A stretch of 64,000 bases of DNA from Paraclostridium ghonii. GTDB taxonomy: Bacteria > Bacillota > Clostridia > Peptostreptococcales > Peptostreptococcaceae. Of this stretch, positions 1 through 8,147 are shown in pieces. Positions within the stretch are counted from its first letter, which is position 1. The number at the start of each line of letters is the position of its first letter. The DNA lies in the NCBI RefSeq assembly GCF_030815085.1, contig NZ_JAUSWG010000004.1; one strand, 5' to 3'. The notes under the pieces are model-generated. The model saw only the letters and a list, made by a program, of their open reading frames with translations. It ran no database searches and had not been told where the DNA came from. The position numbers were made by a program, and so were the translations under genes.

Positions 1-276
1 TTTTCCGGTCATTTGTCCATCTATCAATTTACCTATATATCTATCTCCATTATAGAATGTATGAATTCTACCGGAATCTGTTTCATTAGTATTATTTATG
101 TTAGGTACATTTATGCCTTGTCCACTTTCTAATGCTAATACCTCTTGTTTGCAGTGCGATGATTTTTTTAATCTAAACTTATTAAAAAAACTTATACGTT
201 TAGCTTCTTTTTCTATACTATATATAGTTTTTTTATATATTTCTATTAAGTCTTTATTATTTTTTCCTGTGTTCAT
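1..276 (-). CDS. MORN-repeat protein, N-terminal part, cut by the window edge
   Basis: An open frame of 92 codons reads leftwards from ATG at 276 and reaches the window edge without a stop. A GGTGGGGT stretch lies just upstream of the ATG as a ribosome site. Residues 1-40 are Lys-rich and probably helical, with no signal peptide. Residues 75-92 (YNGDRYIGKLIDGQMTGK) fit the MORN repeat pattern of Tyr, Gly-Asp and spaced glycines. MORN repeats normally come in series, so the rest should lie beyond the edge. Function is unknown. It resembles in style the WG-repeat and TPR proteins further right. The MORN match is clear but rests on a single repeat. Confidence 0.6.
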   Translation of the reverse strand, partial: MNTGKNNKDLIEIYKKTIYSIEKEAKRISFFNKFRLKKSSHCKQEVLALESGQGINVPNINNTNETDSGRIHTFYNGDRYIGKLIDGQMTGK

Positions 277-386
277 ATAACTACCCCACCACTTCCAAAT
301 TACAATTTTACATGTTTAATATTATTATATATTAAAATTCTACTTTTTTTCTATAGTTTCTCTAAATTTTAGTCTTTAAAATATCC

Positions 387-434
387 AAAATACAACAAAG
401 AACATGTAAAATTACACGTTCTTTGTTGTATTTT
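387..434 (-). terminator. Long hairpin in the gap between the MORN gene and yitT
   Basis: Two 23-base arms (387-409 and 412-434) pair almost perfectly with a 2-base loop; one pair is a G-T wobble. The arms start and end with A4/T4, so the structure could act as a terminator on either strand; the yitT transcript would meet it about 190 bases after its stop. A second, weaker hairpin lies at 551-578 (TAATAACTG/CAGTTATTA). I see nothing else in the 277-621 gap. Confidence 0.45.
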
Positions 435-621
435 CTGGGTTCCCATTTAAATTTTAATAATAATCCGATCTAAATTTTACTACAAACAAAATAATATTTT
501 TAAATTATAGAAAACTCTATTATGTATGTACGTTTTAGTCTATCCTAATTTAATAACTGTAGGTATTTGCAGTTATTATATATCACATAATCTATTTTAA
601 CTTTATTTTTTATACATCATT

Positions 622-1488
622 TTATAAATATTTTTCTTTAAATCCTCTACCCTTAACTTCATTTACATCATTTACTGATATAAATGCTTTTTTATCATGT
701 TCTAGTGCTATTTCTTTGATTTTAGGAATTTCATTGGAAGAAACTATACAATATATGATTTGCTTTTTCTCATGAGTATATGCCCCTTGAGCTTCAATTA
801 AAGTAACTCCTCTTATAAGATCTTTCATTATGCATTTAGCAATTTCTTCACTTTTATTAGATATTAGCATTACAGCTTTTTGATTATTCATCATATCTTT
901 AACAGTATTCATTGAATATACGTTTAAAAACATTGCAATTAACGTATACATGGCTAATTCTAGTCCGAATAAACTAGCTCCAATACAAACTATTATAAAA
1001 TTTATAAAAAGACCAGTATCTTTCATAGGTGCATTTTTCTTTATTTTTAAAATAGCAGCGATTATATCAGTACCACCCAATGATGATTTAGCCTTAAATA
1101 CTATACCTAATCCTACACCCCCTAATATACCTCCGTATATGGTTTGCAGTAATAAATCATTTATGGGTATGTAGTGCCCTATATTTTGTGTTATACCTAA
1201 TATAAAGGAAAATAAAACCATATTTATTAAACTCGTTATGCAAAACTCTTTTTCTAAAAATATAAAACCTAAAATAAATATAGGTATGTTAATTAAAAAT
1301 GATAGAATACCTATATTGATATTAGTGACAAAGTTTAATGCAACAGATATACCAGCAACCCCTCCACCTAATAAGTGTGCTGGTTTTAAAAAACCATTAA
1401 TTCCTATTGATGATATAGTTATCCCAAGTATTATAACAAAATACCTAAGTGCTATATTTTCTTCCAATGTATTATTAACCTGACTCAT
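622..1488 (-). CDS. YitT family membrane protein (DUF161 plus DUF2179)
   Basis: A 288-residue polytopic membrane protein. Hydrophobic segments cover roughly residues 13-35, 40-55, 60-78, 86-103, 115-133, 160-177 and 180-192, with the family-typical GGTD at 138-141. The soluble C-terminal domain (about 200-288) matches the DUF2179 tail of YitT/YpjC/YvjA proteins. Length and order are standard for the family. AAGGGAGA lies 7 bases before the ATG. The transported substrate of this family is not established. It is monocistronic or loosely linked to the downstream-reading lrgAB genes, with a 36-base gap. Confidence 0.85.
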   Translation of the reverse strand: MSQVNNTLEENIALRYFVIILGITISSIGINGFLKPAHLLGGGVAGISVALNFVTNINIGILSFLINIPIFILGFIFLEKEFCITSLINMVLFSFILGITQNIGHYIPINDLLLQTIYGGILGGVGLGIVFKAKSSLGGTDIIAAILKIKKNAPMKDTGLFINFIIVCIGASLFGLELAMYTLIAMFLNVYSMNTVKDMMNNQKAVMLISNKSEEIAKCIMKDLIRGVTLIEAQGAYTHEKKQIIYCIVSSNEIPKIKEIALEHDKKAFISVNDVNEVKGRGFKEKYL

Positions 1489-1524
1489 TATAATTCTCCC
1501 TTCAAAATCAGTTAATATATAATA

Positions 1525-2217
1525 TTAATTTAAAAAATTGATTAATATAGGGATTAATATTACCGTTATGGTCCCTGATATTCCTATAGCTAATCCACTC
1601 ATAGCCCCTTCAATTTCACCTAGTTCTAAAGCCTTTGTTGTCCCTAGTGCATGTGATGCTGTTCCTAATGCAATTCCTTTTGATACTGGGTGCTTTGTGT
1701 TTATAAATTTAAAAATAGGTGTAGCTATCATTCCCCCTACTATTCCAGTTAGTATTATAGCAACTATAGTTACAGATTCAATACCTCCCAATGTAGAAGT
1801 TAAAGAAATTCCCATTGGTGTAGTTATTGATTTTCCTAATAAAGAGTCCATTATTAATTTATCGGAATTTGTAATTTTAGTTATAATCAAAATGCTTATA
1901 AACGAAACTAAAACACCTGATGTTATTCCTATTACAATTTCATGTAAATGCTTCTTTAATAAGTCATATTGCTTGTATAAAGGTACAGCTAATACTATAG
2001 TTACAGGTGATAAGAAAAAGTTTATAGTATCCCCTCCTATTTTATAGCTTTCGTATGAAATATGACTTACTTTTAAAAATATTATTATTCCTAAAATAGC
2101 TATTAATAAAGGATTACATATAGCCAAATTTGTTTTCTTTTGGATATACACTCCCATGCTAAAAAATAATATAGATACAACAATTCCAAATATAGGTGTT
2201 TGTAATACGTTATACAT
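1525..2217 (-). CDS. lrgB: LrgB/CidB family antiholin-like membrane protein
   Basis: A 230-residue membrane protein with 5-7 hydrophobic segments. The C-terminal signature GTASHALGT (about residues 185-193) followed by a Gly-rich membrane segment is typical of LrgB/CidB/YohK. The family works with LrgA-like partners in control of murein hydrolase export and lysis, and some members carry small acids such as pyruvate. The start overlaps the end of lrgA by 8 bases, so the two are translationally coupled. The LrgAB assignment is firm; its role here is inferred. Confidence 0.9.
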   Translation of the reverse strand: MYNVLQTPIFGIVVSILFFSMGVYIQKKTNLAICNPLLIAILGIIIFLKVSHISYESYKIGGDTINFFLSPVTIVLAVPLYKQYDLLKKHLHEIVIGITSGVLVSFISILIITKITNSDKLIMDSLLGKSITTPMGISLTSTLGGIESVTIVAIILTGIVGGMIATPIFKFINTKHPVSKGIALGTASHALGTTKALELGEIEGAMSGLAIGISGTITVILIPILINFLN

Positions 2218-2584
2218 TTTCTTGTCCTTTCTCGCTCTTAATTTCTATCATTTTTTCAACGACCATAGCTGTTATAACCATAACTAGTGTAGTACTAATT
2301 ACTATTGTGGCAGCTAAAACTATAATATTTGAACTTATTAAATCTAGTGAATTGATAAGAGATACCCCTGCAGGTACAAAAAAGATAGCCATATTATCTA
2401 AAAAGAAATTGCTCAGTTCTTCTATAGATTCTACTTTTATAATTTTAGATTTTAAGAGTACAAATAATATGATCATTCCAATTATACTTCCAGGTATAAT
2501 AATTATATCTGATAAAAATGAACTAATGTATTCTCCTACGCCCCATATTGTTAGTATTAGAGCCAGTTGTCTTAGTAATTTCAT
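2210..2584 (-). CDS. lrgA: LrgA/CidA family holin-like membrane protein
   Basis: A 124-residue protein with four hydrophobic segments and a charged C-terminus (SEKGQENV), as in LrgA/CidA/YohJ. It is the first gene of a two-gene operon with lrgB, overlapping it by 8 bases. GAGGAG lies 8 bases before the ATG. Family members are thought to form holin-like pores or pyruvate transport complexes with LrgB. No LytTR-type regulator gene, common beside lrgAB in staphylococci, is present in the window. Confidence 0.88.
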   Translation of the reverse strand: MKLLRQLALILTIWGVGEYISSFLSDIIIIPGSIIGMIILFVLLKSKIIKVESIEELSNFFLDNMAIFFVPAGVSLINSLDLISSNIIVLAATIVISTTLVMVITAMVVEKMIEIKSEKGQENV

Positions 2585-2697
2585 TTATCTTCTCCTCTTT
2601 TTTTTGTAAAGTTAAAAGTAAATTTCTTACCCCTTCAACTTCCATATATATATTACTACTATATGTTTATTTTTTCAAACCTAATTTTAGTATATTT

Positions 2698-3672
2698 TCA
2701 CCCTAATTTTATCAAAATTTCTCCATTTTTGTCTATATAGTTGTTATTATCTCCATCAATTATCTGTGCATATCCATTTTCAAAATCTGAAACTGATTTT
2801 AACGTAGGAAGTATTTTTATTTTTCCTTCTTTATTTAAAAATCCCCACAATCCTCCTTTAGGTATACTCATCCCTCTAGTTAATGCATTTGATCCTATAT
2901 TAAACCTGGCCAATCCATCATAAAATTCACATGCATAATCAAATATAGGTTCAATAACTATATCCCCTGACATATTTATGTAACCCCACTTATCATTTAT
3001 ACATATAGGTGCTAACCCCTCACTAAATGATTTAGCTCTATCAAATTTAAAATCTATAATTTGTTCTCCTTCTTTGTTTACATACCCCCATTTATCATTT
3101 AATCTTACTCCCGCTAATCCCTGTGAAAAATCATTAGCTATATCAAACTCAGGTTTTATAATAAATTCTCCTTTTTTATCTATATAACCATACTTATTCT
3201 TACTTTCAACTAATGATACGCCTTCTTTAAATTTATTAACATAACTAAAAGCTGGTTCTATTACAATTTCTCCTGCTTTATTTATGTAGCCCCATCTTTT
3301 GTTCATTTTTATAGACGCCATATCTTCACTAAAGTTTGATGCTGCTTCAAACTTAACATCTATAACTTGATTTAAATTCATATCAAAAAATCCATACTTA
3401 CCTCCAACTTTAATCCTTGACAGTCCTTCACTAAAATCTGATGCACTATCTAAATGTAAAAATATATTATTATACCCACTTTCATCCATGTAACCAAAAA
3501 CCCACCTTACAGATTTCCCAATACGTTTAATATAAGTAACAATACAATATCCATCTCTAAATCTTTCTGATACATATTTAAATTTAGGCTTTATAATTAT
3601 ATTATTATTTTCATCTATAAATCCATATTTTCCATCTCTTAGTACAGGAAGAAACAATTTTTTATTTAACAT
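2698..3672 (-). CDS. WG-repeat (KWG) protein
   Basis: A 324-residue protein built almost wholly of WG repeats. The aromatic-Gly-aromatic cores (WGYIN, YGYID, WGFLN and variants) fall near residues 16, 59, 93, 127, 161, 195, 229, 276 and 311. The middle five are exactly 34 residues apart. Each is followed by G-E-x-I-I-x-P-x-F. No signal peptide or membrane segment is seen, so it is probably cytoplasmic. WG repeats are thought to form beta-propeller-like or solenoid folds; no enzymatic role is known. An AAAGGAGG site precedes the ATG. There is no clear terminator before lrgA. Confidence 0.85.
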   Translation of the reverse strand: MLNKKLFLPVLRDGKYGFIDENNNIIIKPKFKYVSERFRDGYCIVTYIKRIGKSVRWVFGYMDESGYNNIFLHLDSASDFSEGLSRIKVGGKYGFFDMNLNQVIDVKFEAASNFSEDMASIKMNKRWGYINKAGEIVIEPAFSYVNKFKEGVSLVESKNKYGYIDKKGEFIIKPEFDIANDFSQGLAGVRLNDKWGYVNKEGEQIIDFKFDRAKSFSEGLAPICINDKWGYINMSGDIVIEPIFDYACEFYDGLARFNIGSNALTRGMSIPKGGLWGFLNKEGKIKILPTLKSVSDFENGYAQIIDGDNNNYIDKNGEILIKLG

Positions 3673-3783
3673 AAATAACCTCCTTTTTATTAATTATTAA
3701 CACTTCTCTAATAATTAATATTATTTTTTTCTATTTCCTATACTAAATTTCAAATATAAATGAATAAATTTCTCCATAAAAAA

Positions 3784-3802
3784 AAGAGTGCATTGCACTC
3801 TT
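3784..3802 (-). terminator. Terminator overlapping the stop codon of the TPR gene
   Basis: AAGAGTGC and GCACTCTT form a tight hairpin followed, on the minus strand, by a run of eight U. The stop codon of the upstream-reading TPR gene (3801-3803) lies in the stem. Confidence 0.85.
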
Positions 3803-5177
3803 ATCTTTCTTTTAATATCGATTCAACTTGTGAGTTATTGTACATACTCTCTGGATCCTGAGCTCTTAAGCTATAAAATGTTTGTTGAGCTTTTTCTAAT
3901 TCCCCTTGTTTGTAATAAATCATTCCCATGTTATAGTAACTATCATCATAGTAATTATCTGACGGCTTATAAGTATTTACGTATTTTTGATAATATCTTA
4001 TAGCTTCTTCATTGTTTTTGATTTTTTCATTTAATTGAGCTAATTGGTATATAGATTCTGATATATATTTCTTTGTTTTACCATTTTTAACTACCAATTC
4101 TAAATATTTTATAGCATCTTCAGTCTTACCTTCTTTTTTAAGGTCCATAGCCTTAAAGAAAAGTTCCTCTTCATCTCCAACTATAACTTCTGATTTTTCT
4201 TGTTCTTCTTTTGTTTTATCACTTTCAGTTTTGACTTCTTTTAATTCGTCCTTAGTTTTATCTAACTTTTTATTTGTTTCATCCAGCTTTTCTTCCTTAG
4301 CAGCTACTTGATCATTAAGATGGCTTAACTTTTTCATATTATTTATGTATAAAGCTCCTATGCCTAATACTAAAATAACTATTACTGTATATAATGTCTT
4401 ATGACTTTTATTCTTTTTAGTGTCTTTCTTATTTGTTTCTTCTTTGTTAGGAGTTTTAGGAGTCTCCTTTTCAAATAATAAGTTGTCTTTATCAACTAGC
4501 CTTAGCATATCCATATATTCATTAGCTTTTATATTATCACCTAATTTTTCATATATTAAGTGTAAAAGCAAATAAGGTTCTATAAGATCTGGTTCTTCTG
4601 TTCTTATATTTTCAAGAATTTGTATACTTTCTTGATATAAATCATTATTTATAAATCTTACAGCATGGTTGTATCTACTTAAAAACACATTGAATTCTTC
4701 AGAGTTTAATATATTTACATATTTTTTTGCTAATTTATTATTATCATAACATAAACTTTTATAAAAACTTTCAAATGCTTCATCAAAATTACACTTTAAA
4801 AGCTTTAGTAATCCTTTTAAGTTTAAAATATCTATATCTTTAGGATTTAATTCTAAGGCTTCTTCTATAATTTCAATAGCACTGGTCATAAATTTTCTTT
4901 GTATCATGTTTAAAGCTTCATTGTACTTTTTATAAGACTCTAACTTTAATTCTCTAGTATCTTTTTTTTGTTTTTTAGTTTTATGTTTTAGTTTTTGTAT
5001 CGTTTCATCTTTACTATTACTTGTTACATATGTTTTTTTAAGAGTTTTTAAAGTTTCGTGAATTTCTTCATCATCTATGTTGAAAAAAGTAGTATCATTG
5101 CTATCTTCACTTATCAGCGATATATCTATTATTTTTTTATGTAAATTTTTTATATCGCCCTCTATGTTTAACTTCAG
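3801..5177 (-). CDS. Membrane-anchored TPR protein with coiled coil
   Basis: About 458 residues. TPR-like helix pairs fill the first half. One membrane segment (TLYTVIVILVLGIGALYI) follows, then a Lys/Glu-rich coiled coil of about 50 residues and a C-terminal TPR block (YYQKYVNTY, YYNMGMIYYKQGELEKA), probably outside the cell. An ATG at 5207 has no ribosome site, whereas AGAGGTG at 5187-5193 points to a non-AUG start, CTG at 5177 or ATA at 5180. I use CTG; this choice is uncertain. The architecture resembles scaffold proteins of cell-envelope complexes. Its partners are unknown; the next gene is also a membrane-anchored helical-repeat protein. Confidence 0.7.
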   Translation of the reverse strand: MKLNIEGDIKNLHKKIIDISLISEDSNDTTFFNIDDEEIHETLKTLKKTYVTSNSKDETIQKLKHKTKKQKKDTRELKLESYKKYNEALNMIQRKFMTSAIEIIEEALELNPKDIDILNLKGLLKLLKCNFDEAFESFYKSLCYDNNKLAKKYVNILNSEEFNVFLSRYNHAVRFINNDLYQESIQILENIRTEEPDLIEPYLLLHLIYEKLGDNIKANEYMDMLRLVDKDNLLFEKETPKTPNKEETNKKDTKKNKSHKTLYTVIVILVLGIGALYINNMKKLSHLNDQVAAKEEKLDETNKKLDKTKDELKEVKTESDKTKEEQEKSEVIVGDEEELFFKAMDLKKEGKTEDAIKYLELVVKNGKTKKYISESIYQLAQLNEKIKNNEEAIRYYQKYVNTYKPSDNYYDDSYYNMGMIYYKQGELEKAQQTFYSLRAQDPESMYNNSQVESILKER

Positions 5178-5277
5178 TATAATAATCACCTCTTTACAAA
5201 ATATCATATTATTAAAATACCATATTAAATCAAATTAGTCAAAAGTATACATTTTTTTTACAAATGTAACCATAAAA

Positions 5278-5303
5278 ATAAAAGCGTGTTTTCACGCTTT
5301 TAT
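5278..5303 (-). terminator. Terminator touching the stop codon of the second TPR-like gene
   Basis: ATAAAAGCGTG (5278-5288) pairs with CACGCTTTTAT (5293-5303), with loop TTTT. The stop codon at 5303-5305 begins in the stem. The U-rich end comes from the A-rich outer arm and is modest. Confidence 0.75.
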
Positions 5304-6688
5304 TAAATATTTTTTATACTACTTTCATCTATTTTATAAATTTCTTTTGAATATGGATTTATTAAATACACTTCCTTTGATTTGAAAAATCCTCGATTTA
5401 CAACCCCATAATAATATATATCATTTTTCTTGCCTATAAACTTATCTACAACCTCTTTATTATCTACATATCTTAAAGCTTTTTCTTTTTCTTCAATAGT
5501 TACATGTTTAAATTTTTCATCAATTCCCTTTAATTTCTTCTCTAAAATGCTTTGAGCTGTACTTTTACTTATTGTAAACTCTACATTGCCATTTGATGTG
5601 GCTCTCCAGTGCCCATCACCATAACTATTATTATAAGACTTTTGTTCATCTAAATATGAATATACTTTTTTATTTCTAGGATCAATTAAAAATTCATCTA
5701 TTTTATCTTTACCTACAAATACCTCCGCATAATAATACTTACTCCCATTTAGCATTTGTTGGAAAATATTAGCTTTTATGTCCACTACATCTATACCACT
5801 TTTTTTAGATATTAATTGTATTACTTCATCATTTGTCATATTATACATTTCTAAATTTTTCTCAAATTCTGATGATAACTCCCCTAAAAATTCATCATCT
5901 AAATAATATTGCTTCAAATAATCTATATACTCTAGTGATTTTTGATAGTTACCATTCTTATTTTCCGTTTTCGCCTTTTCTATGTAATATTCATACATTT
6001 CTTTTATACATTCTTCTTTTTTAGTTTGGGCTAACTCATAATATCTTTTATCATCAGCTATAACTTTATCAAAATTTTCTATAGCTTCTTTATACATTTT
6101 TTTATTTTGATTTTCTAATCCTTCTTTGTAAACCTTCCTTGAATCTTCTATAACATCTATTTTTTTTGCATAAACATTAATTTCATTTTTAGATATCTTC
6201 AAAGTTGATACCGCTTGTATGTATCCCATTGCTGTATTATAGCTTATTTTTTCTTGTAAATATAAATCATTTACTCTTTTAGCTTGATTAATTATATTCT
6301 CTGTATCTATGTAAACTGTATCTAGTTCATTAACTATATTTATTAAAGAAATAAAATAATCTTTTCCAATTTCACCTTTTATATATTTATCACCATATGT
6401 TATAAGTATTTTGTTTACTTTTTTAGATAAATTTTTACTCAATCTATTCATTTTAGTATCAGAAAATTCTTCTTTAATTTTATCATAATAAGATATCGCT
6501 TCCGAGTAATTTCGTTTTTCTATATATCCTACAAGTTTAGTACTTTCACTACTTACACTAAAACTATCAGCAGTAAACATTATAAATATACCTATAAATA
6601 TAATCCCTAAAACAGTTAATGCAGATTTTATTATTATTTTGTTGTTTCTATCTATAAATTCGATTATTCTTCCAAAAAACCCTTTCAT
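5303..6688 (-). CDS. Membrane-anchored helical-repeat protein with PepSY-like C-terminal region
   Basis: About 461 residues from the ATG at 6688, which has AGAGG six bases upstream. An earlier in-frame ATG at 6718 lacks such a site. One membrane segment lies near residues 21-41, with the bulk of the protein predicted outside. Residues 45-270 are TPR-like (ENFDKVIADDKRYYELAQ). The last 180 residues contain two blocks that look PepSY-like (for example EVFVGKDKIDEFLIDPRNKK). I do not recognise a named family. It is a monocistronic neighbour of another anchored TPR protein and a PP2C-like phosphatase. The PepSY call is tentative. Confidence 0.65.
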   Translation of the reverse strand: MKGFFGRIIEFIDRNNKIIIKSALTVLGIIFIGIFIMFTADSFSVSSESTKLVGYIEKRNYSEAISYYDKIKEEFSDTKMNRLSKNLSKKVNKILITYGDKYIKGEIGKDYFISLINIVNELDTVYIDTENIINQAKRVNDLYLQEKISYNTAMGYIQAVSTLKISKNEINVYAKKIDVIEDSRKVYKEGLENQNKKMYKEAIENFDKVIADDKRYYELAQTKKEECIKEMYEYYIEKAKTENKNGNYQKSLEYIDYLKQYYLDDEFLGELSSEFEKNLEMYNMTNDEVIQLISKKSGIDVVDIKANIFQQMLNGSKYYYAEVFVGKDKIDEFLIDPRNKKVYSYLDEQKSYNNSYGDGHWRATSNGNVEFTISKSTAQSILEKKLKGIDEKFKHVTIEEKEKALRYVDNKEVVDKFIGKKNDIYYYGVVNRGFFKSKEVYLINPYSKEIYKIDESSIKNI

Positions 6689-6783
6689 AACTAACCTCTT
6701 ACCTTCCTTTAATAGCATATGTTTTACTATTTATTATACCATATATAGTTATTATTAACTATATATTCTAATTTATATCAAAA

Positions 6784-6810
6784 AAACAACATTTTAAGTC
6801 AATGTTGTTT
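6784..6810 (-). terminator. Terminator overlapping the stop codon of the PP2C gene
   Basis: AAACAACATT (6784-6793) pairs with AATGTTGTTT (6801-6810). On the minus strand it is followed by a U run. The stop codon (6809-6811) sits in the first arm. Confidence 0.8.
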
Positions 6811-7597
6811 ATAATACAAAAATTATACTTATATCATCTTTACTATTATTTGTAGATAGTATTTCCAAATATTTTTTATATGTTTTATTTACATTATATC
6901 TAGTAAATACATTTTTTCTATATTGATTTATCGTATATCTTAAACTATTGCTTAATTCCTTGTATGTTTTAAAACTATTTGTAAATCCATCTGAAAACAT
7001 AACTAATGCATCTATGTCAGATTTATTTATTATATCTATTTTTAAATCTATATACTTATATGCATCATCTAGGTACATAGAATTTAAAACGCCGTATACC
7101 TTACTGTCTTTGTTATACTCTACTAAATTAAATTGATTTGTATATTCAACTATATCTCCATCTCCTATTTGCAAATAAAGCTTAATATTATTTACTAATA
7201 AAACACCTATAAGCGTAGTTCCATAAAGTACATAGTCTACATCATATACATTGGGAATTTTAGTTTTATAATGCTCTATAACATATTGTCTCCACTTTTG
7301 TTGAATATTTTTTTGTATACTTTCATTTTCTCTCAGTTCTTTAACTAGGTTTTCTAAACTATTTTCGTCTGTATCCTTTATTTTAATATATAAATCTGTC
7401 AATATATCAATACATGCATTACATGCAAATTCTGAGCCTTTATAACTATATTTACATCTTCTTATTCCATGCCCATCCCCAATTGCACAAATTACTCCAT
7501 CTTCTAAGTTTTTATATCTTAAATAATCTTGAGAACCTTTATTTTTAAATTTATTTTTATACCCAACAACACTACTTGAAAATATATTGTATTTCAT
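6809..7597 (-). CDS. PP2C-type (PPM) protein phosphatase
   Basis: A 262-residue soluble protein with the PP2C metal-site motifs in order: SQD (22-24), DGHG (41-44), GDGD (145-148), SDG (202-204) and DDIS (254-257). These match the Asp residues that bind the two metal ions in PPM phosphatases, so it should remove phosphate from Ser/Thr. It is short and lacks any sensor domain. No Ser/Thr kinase or FHA protein is visible in the window; a partner may lie to the left. A GGGGGG site lies before the ATG. It belongs to the divergent PP2C group often found beside vWA or kinase genes; this last point is from general knowledge. Confidence 0.8.
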   Translation of the reverse strand: MKYNIFSSSVVGYKNKFKNKGSQDYLRYKNLEDGVICAIGDGHGIRRCKYSYKGSEFACNACIDILTDLYIKIKDTDENSLENLVKELRENESIQKNIQQKWRQYVIEHYKTKIPNVYDVDYVLYGTTLIGVLLVNNIKLYLQIGDGDIVEYTNQFNLVEYNKDSKVYGVLNSMYLDDAYKYIDLKIDIINKSDIDALVMFSDGFTNSFKTYKELSNSLRYTINQYRKNVFTRYNVNKTYKKYLEILSTNNSKDDISIIFVL

Positions 7598-7641
7598 CCA
7601 ACCCCCCCTGACTTACTATTTATTATATTAATAAACATAAA

Positions 7642-7669
7642 AAAAAGTACAGCGTATCCTGTACTTTTT
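7642..7669 (-). terminator. Terminator overlapping the stop codon of the small membrane protein gene
   Basis: AAAAAGTACAG (7642-7652) pairs with CTGTACTTTTT (7659-7669), with a U run after the stem on the minus strand. The stop codon at 7668-7670 overlaps it. Confidence 0.85.
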
Positions 7670-7994
7670 AAGATATTTTTCTTCTTCTAATTGTTTCTCT
7701 ACTTCTAGTAGGTCTTTTAGCCGCTTTAGCAACTTTCCTTTGTCTTTGATTTCTAACACTAAATATTCTTTTACTATCGCATAAAACCCAACATGGTGTT
7801 AGTGTTAAAACCATAGCCATTGTTAACATAATATAATATCTAAATCCTATGAATATCCCATTGAAAGCATTAACTAAAATTAAAATACTAATAATACTTA
7901 CGGATATTACAGATGATAATACAAATATTTTCGAAATGTCTGAAAACGTCCTAGTAATTCTTGCCATTTTTTTATTTTTCAGGCTACTTTTCAT
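7668..7994 (-). CDS. Small two-helix membrane protein with basic tail
   Basis: 108 residues from the ATG at 7994, chosen because AGGGGGC lies 7 bases upstream; the frame remains open 33 codons further up without another good site. Two hydrophobic segments lie near 22-43 and 51-72. A strongly basic Arg/Lys tail (RNQRQRKVAKAAKRPTRSRE) follows and should face the cytoplasm. I recognise no family. It sits divergently from the cotE-like gene, sharing the intergenic promoter region, and has its own terminator. Confidence 0.6.
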   Translation of the reverse strand: MKSSLKNKKMARITRTFSDISKIFVLSSVISVSIISILILVNAFNGIFIGFRYYIMLTMAMVLTLTPCWVLCDSKRIFSVRNQRQRKVAKAAKRPTRSRETIRRRKIS

Positions 7995-8090
7995 GTTTAT
8001 GCCCCCTAATATAAACAAATAATACATAGTTCTTATATATAATAAATATAGCAAATTTGTATAAAAATAGCAATTCTTATTAGTAACATT

Positions 8091-8099
8091 CATAAGTTA
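8091..8099 (+). promoter_or_regulatory. Possible mother-cell sigma (SigE/SigK-type) -10 element of the cotE-like gene
   Basis: CATAAGTTA matches the CATANNNTA -10 pattern shared by SigE and SigK promoters. It is about 40 bases before the ribosome site of a spore-coat gene. The -35 region (GCAATTC at 8070-8076) is a weak match. Support comes mainly from the gene context. Confidence 0.4.
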
Positions 8100-8147
8100 T
8101 AATTAATAAGTTAAATTAATAATAACTTTAAAAAAGGAGTGATTTAT

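Noticed and set aside
98..280. Plus-strand open frame of 60 codons at the left edge
   Set aside because: It mirrors the minus-strand MORN gene, which has a ribosome site and a recognisable repeat.
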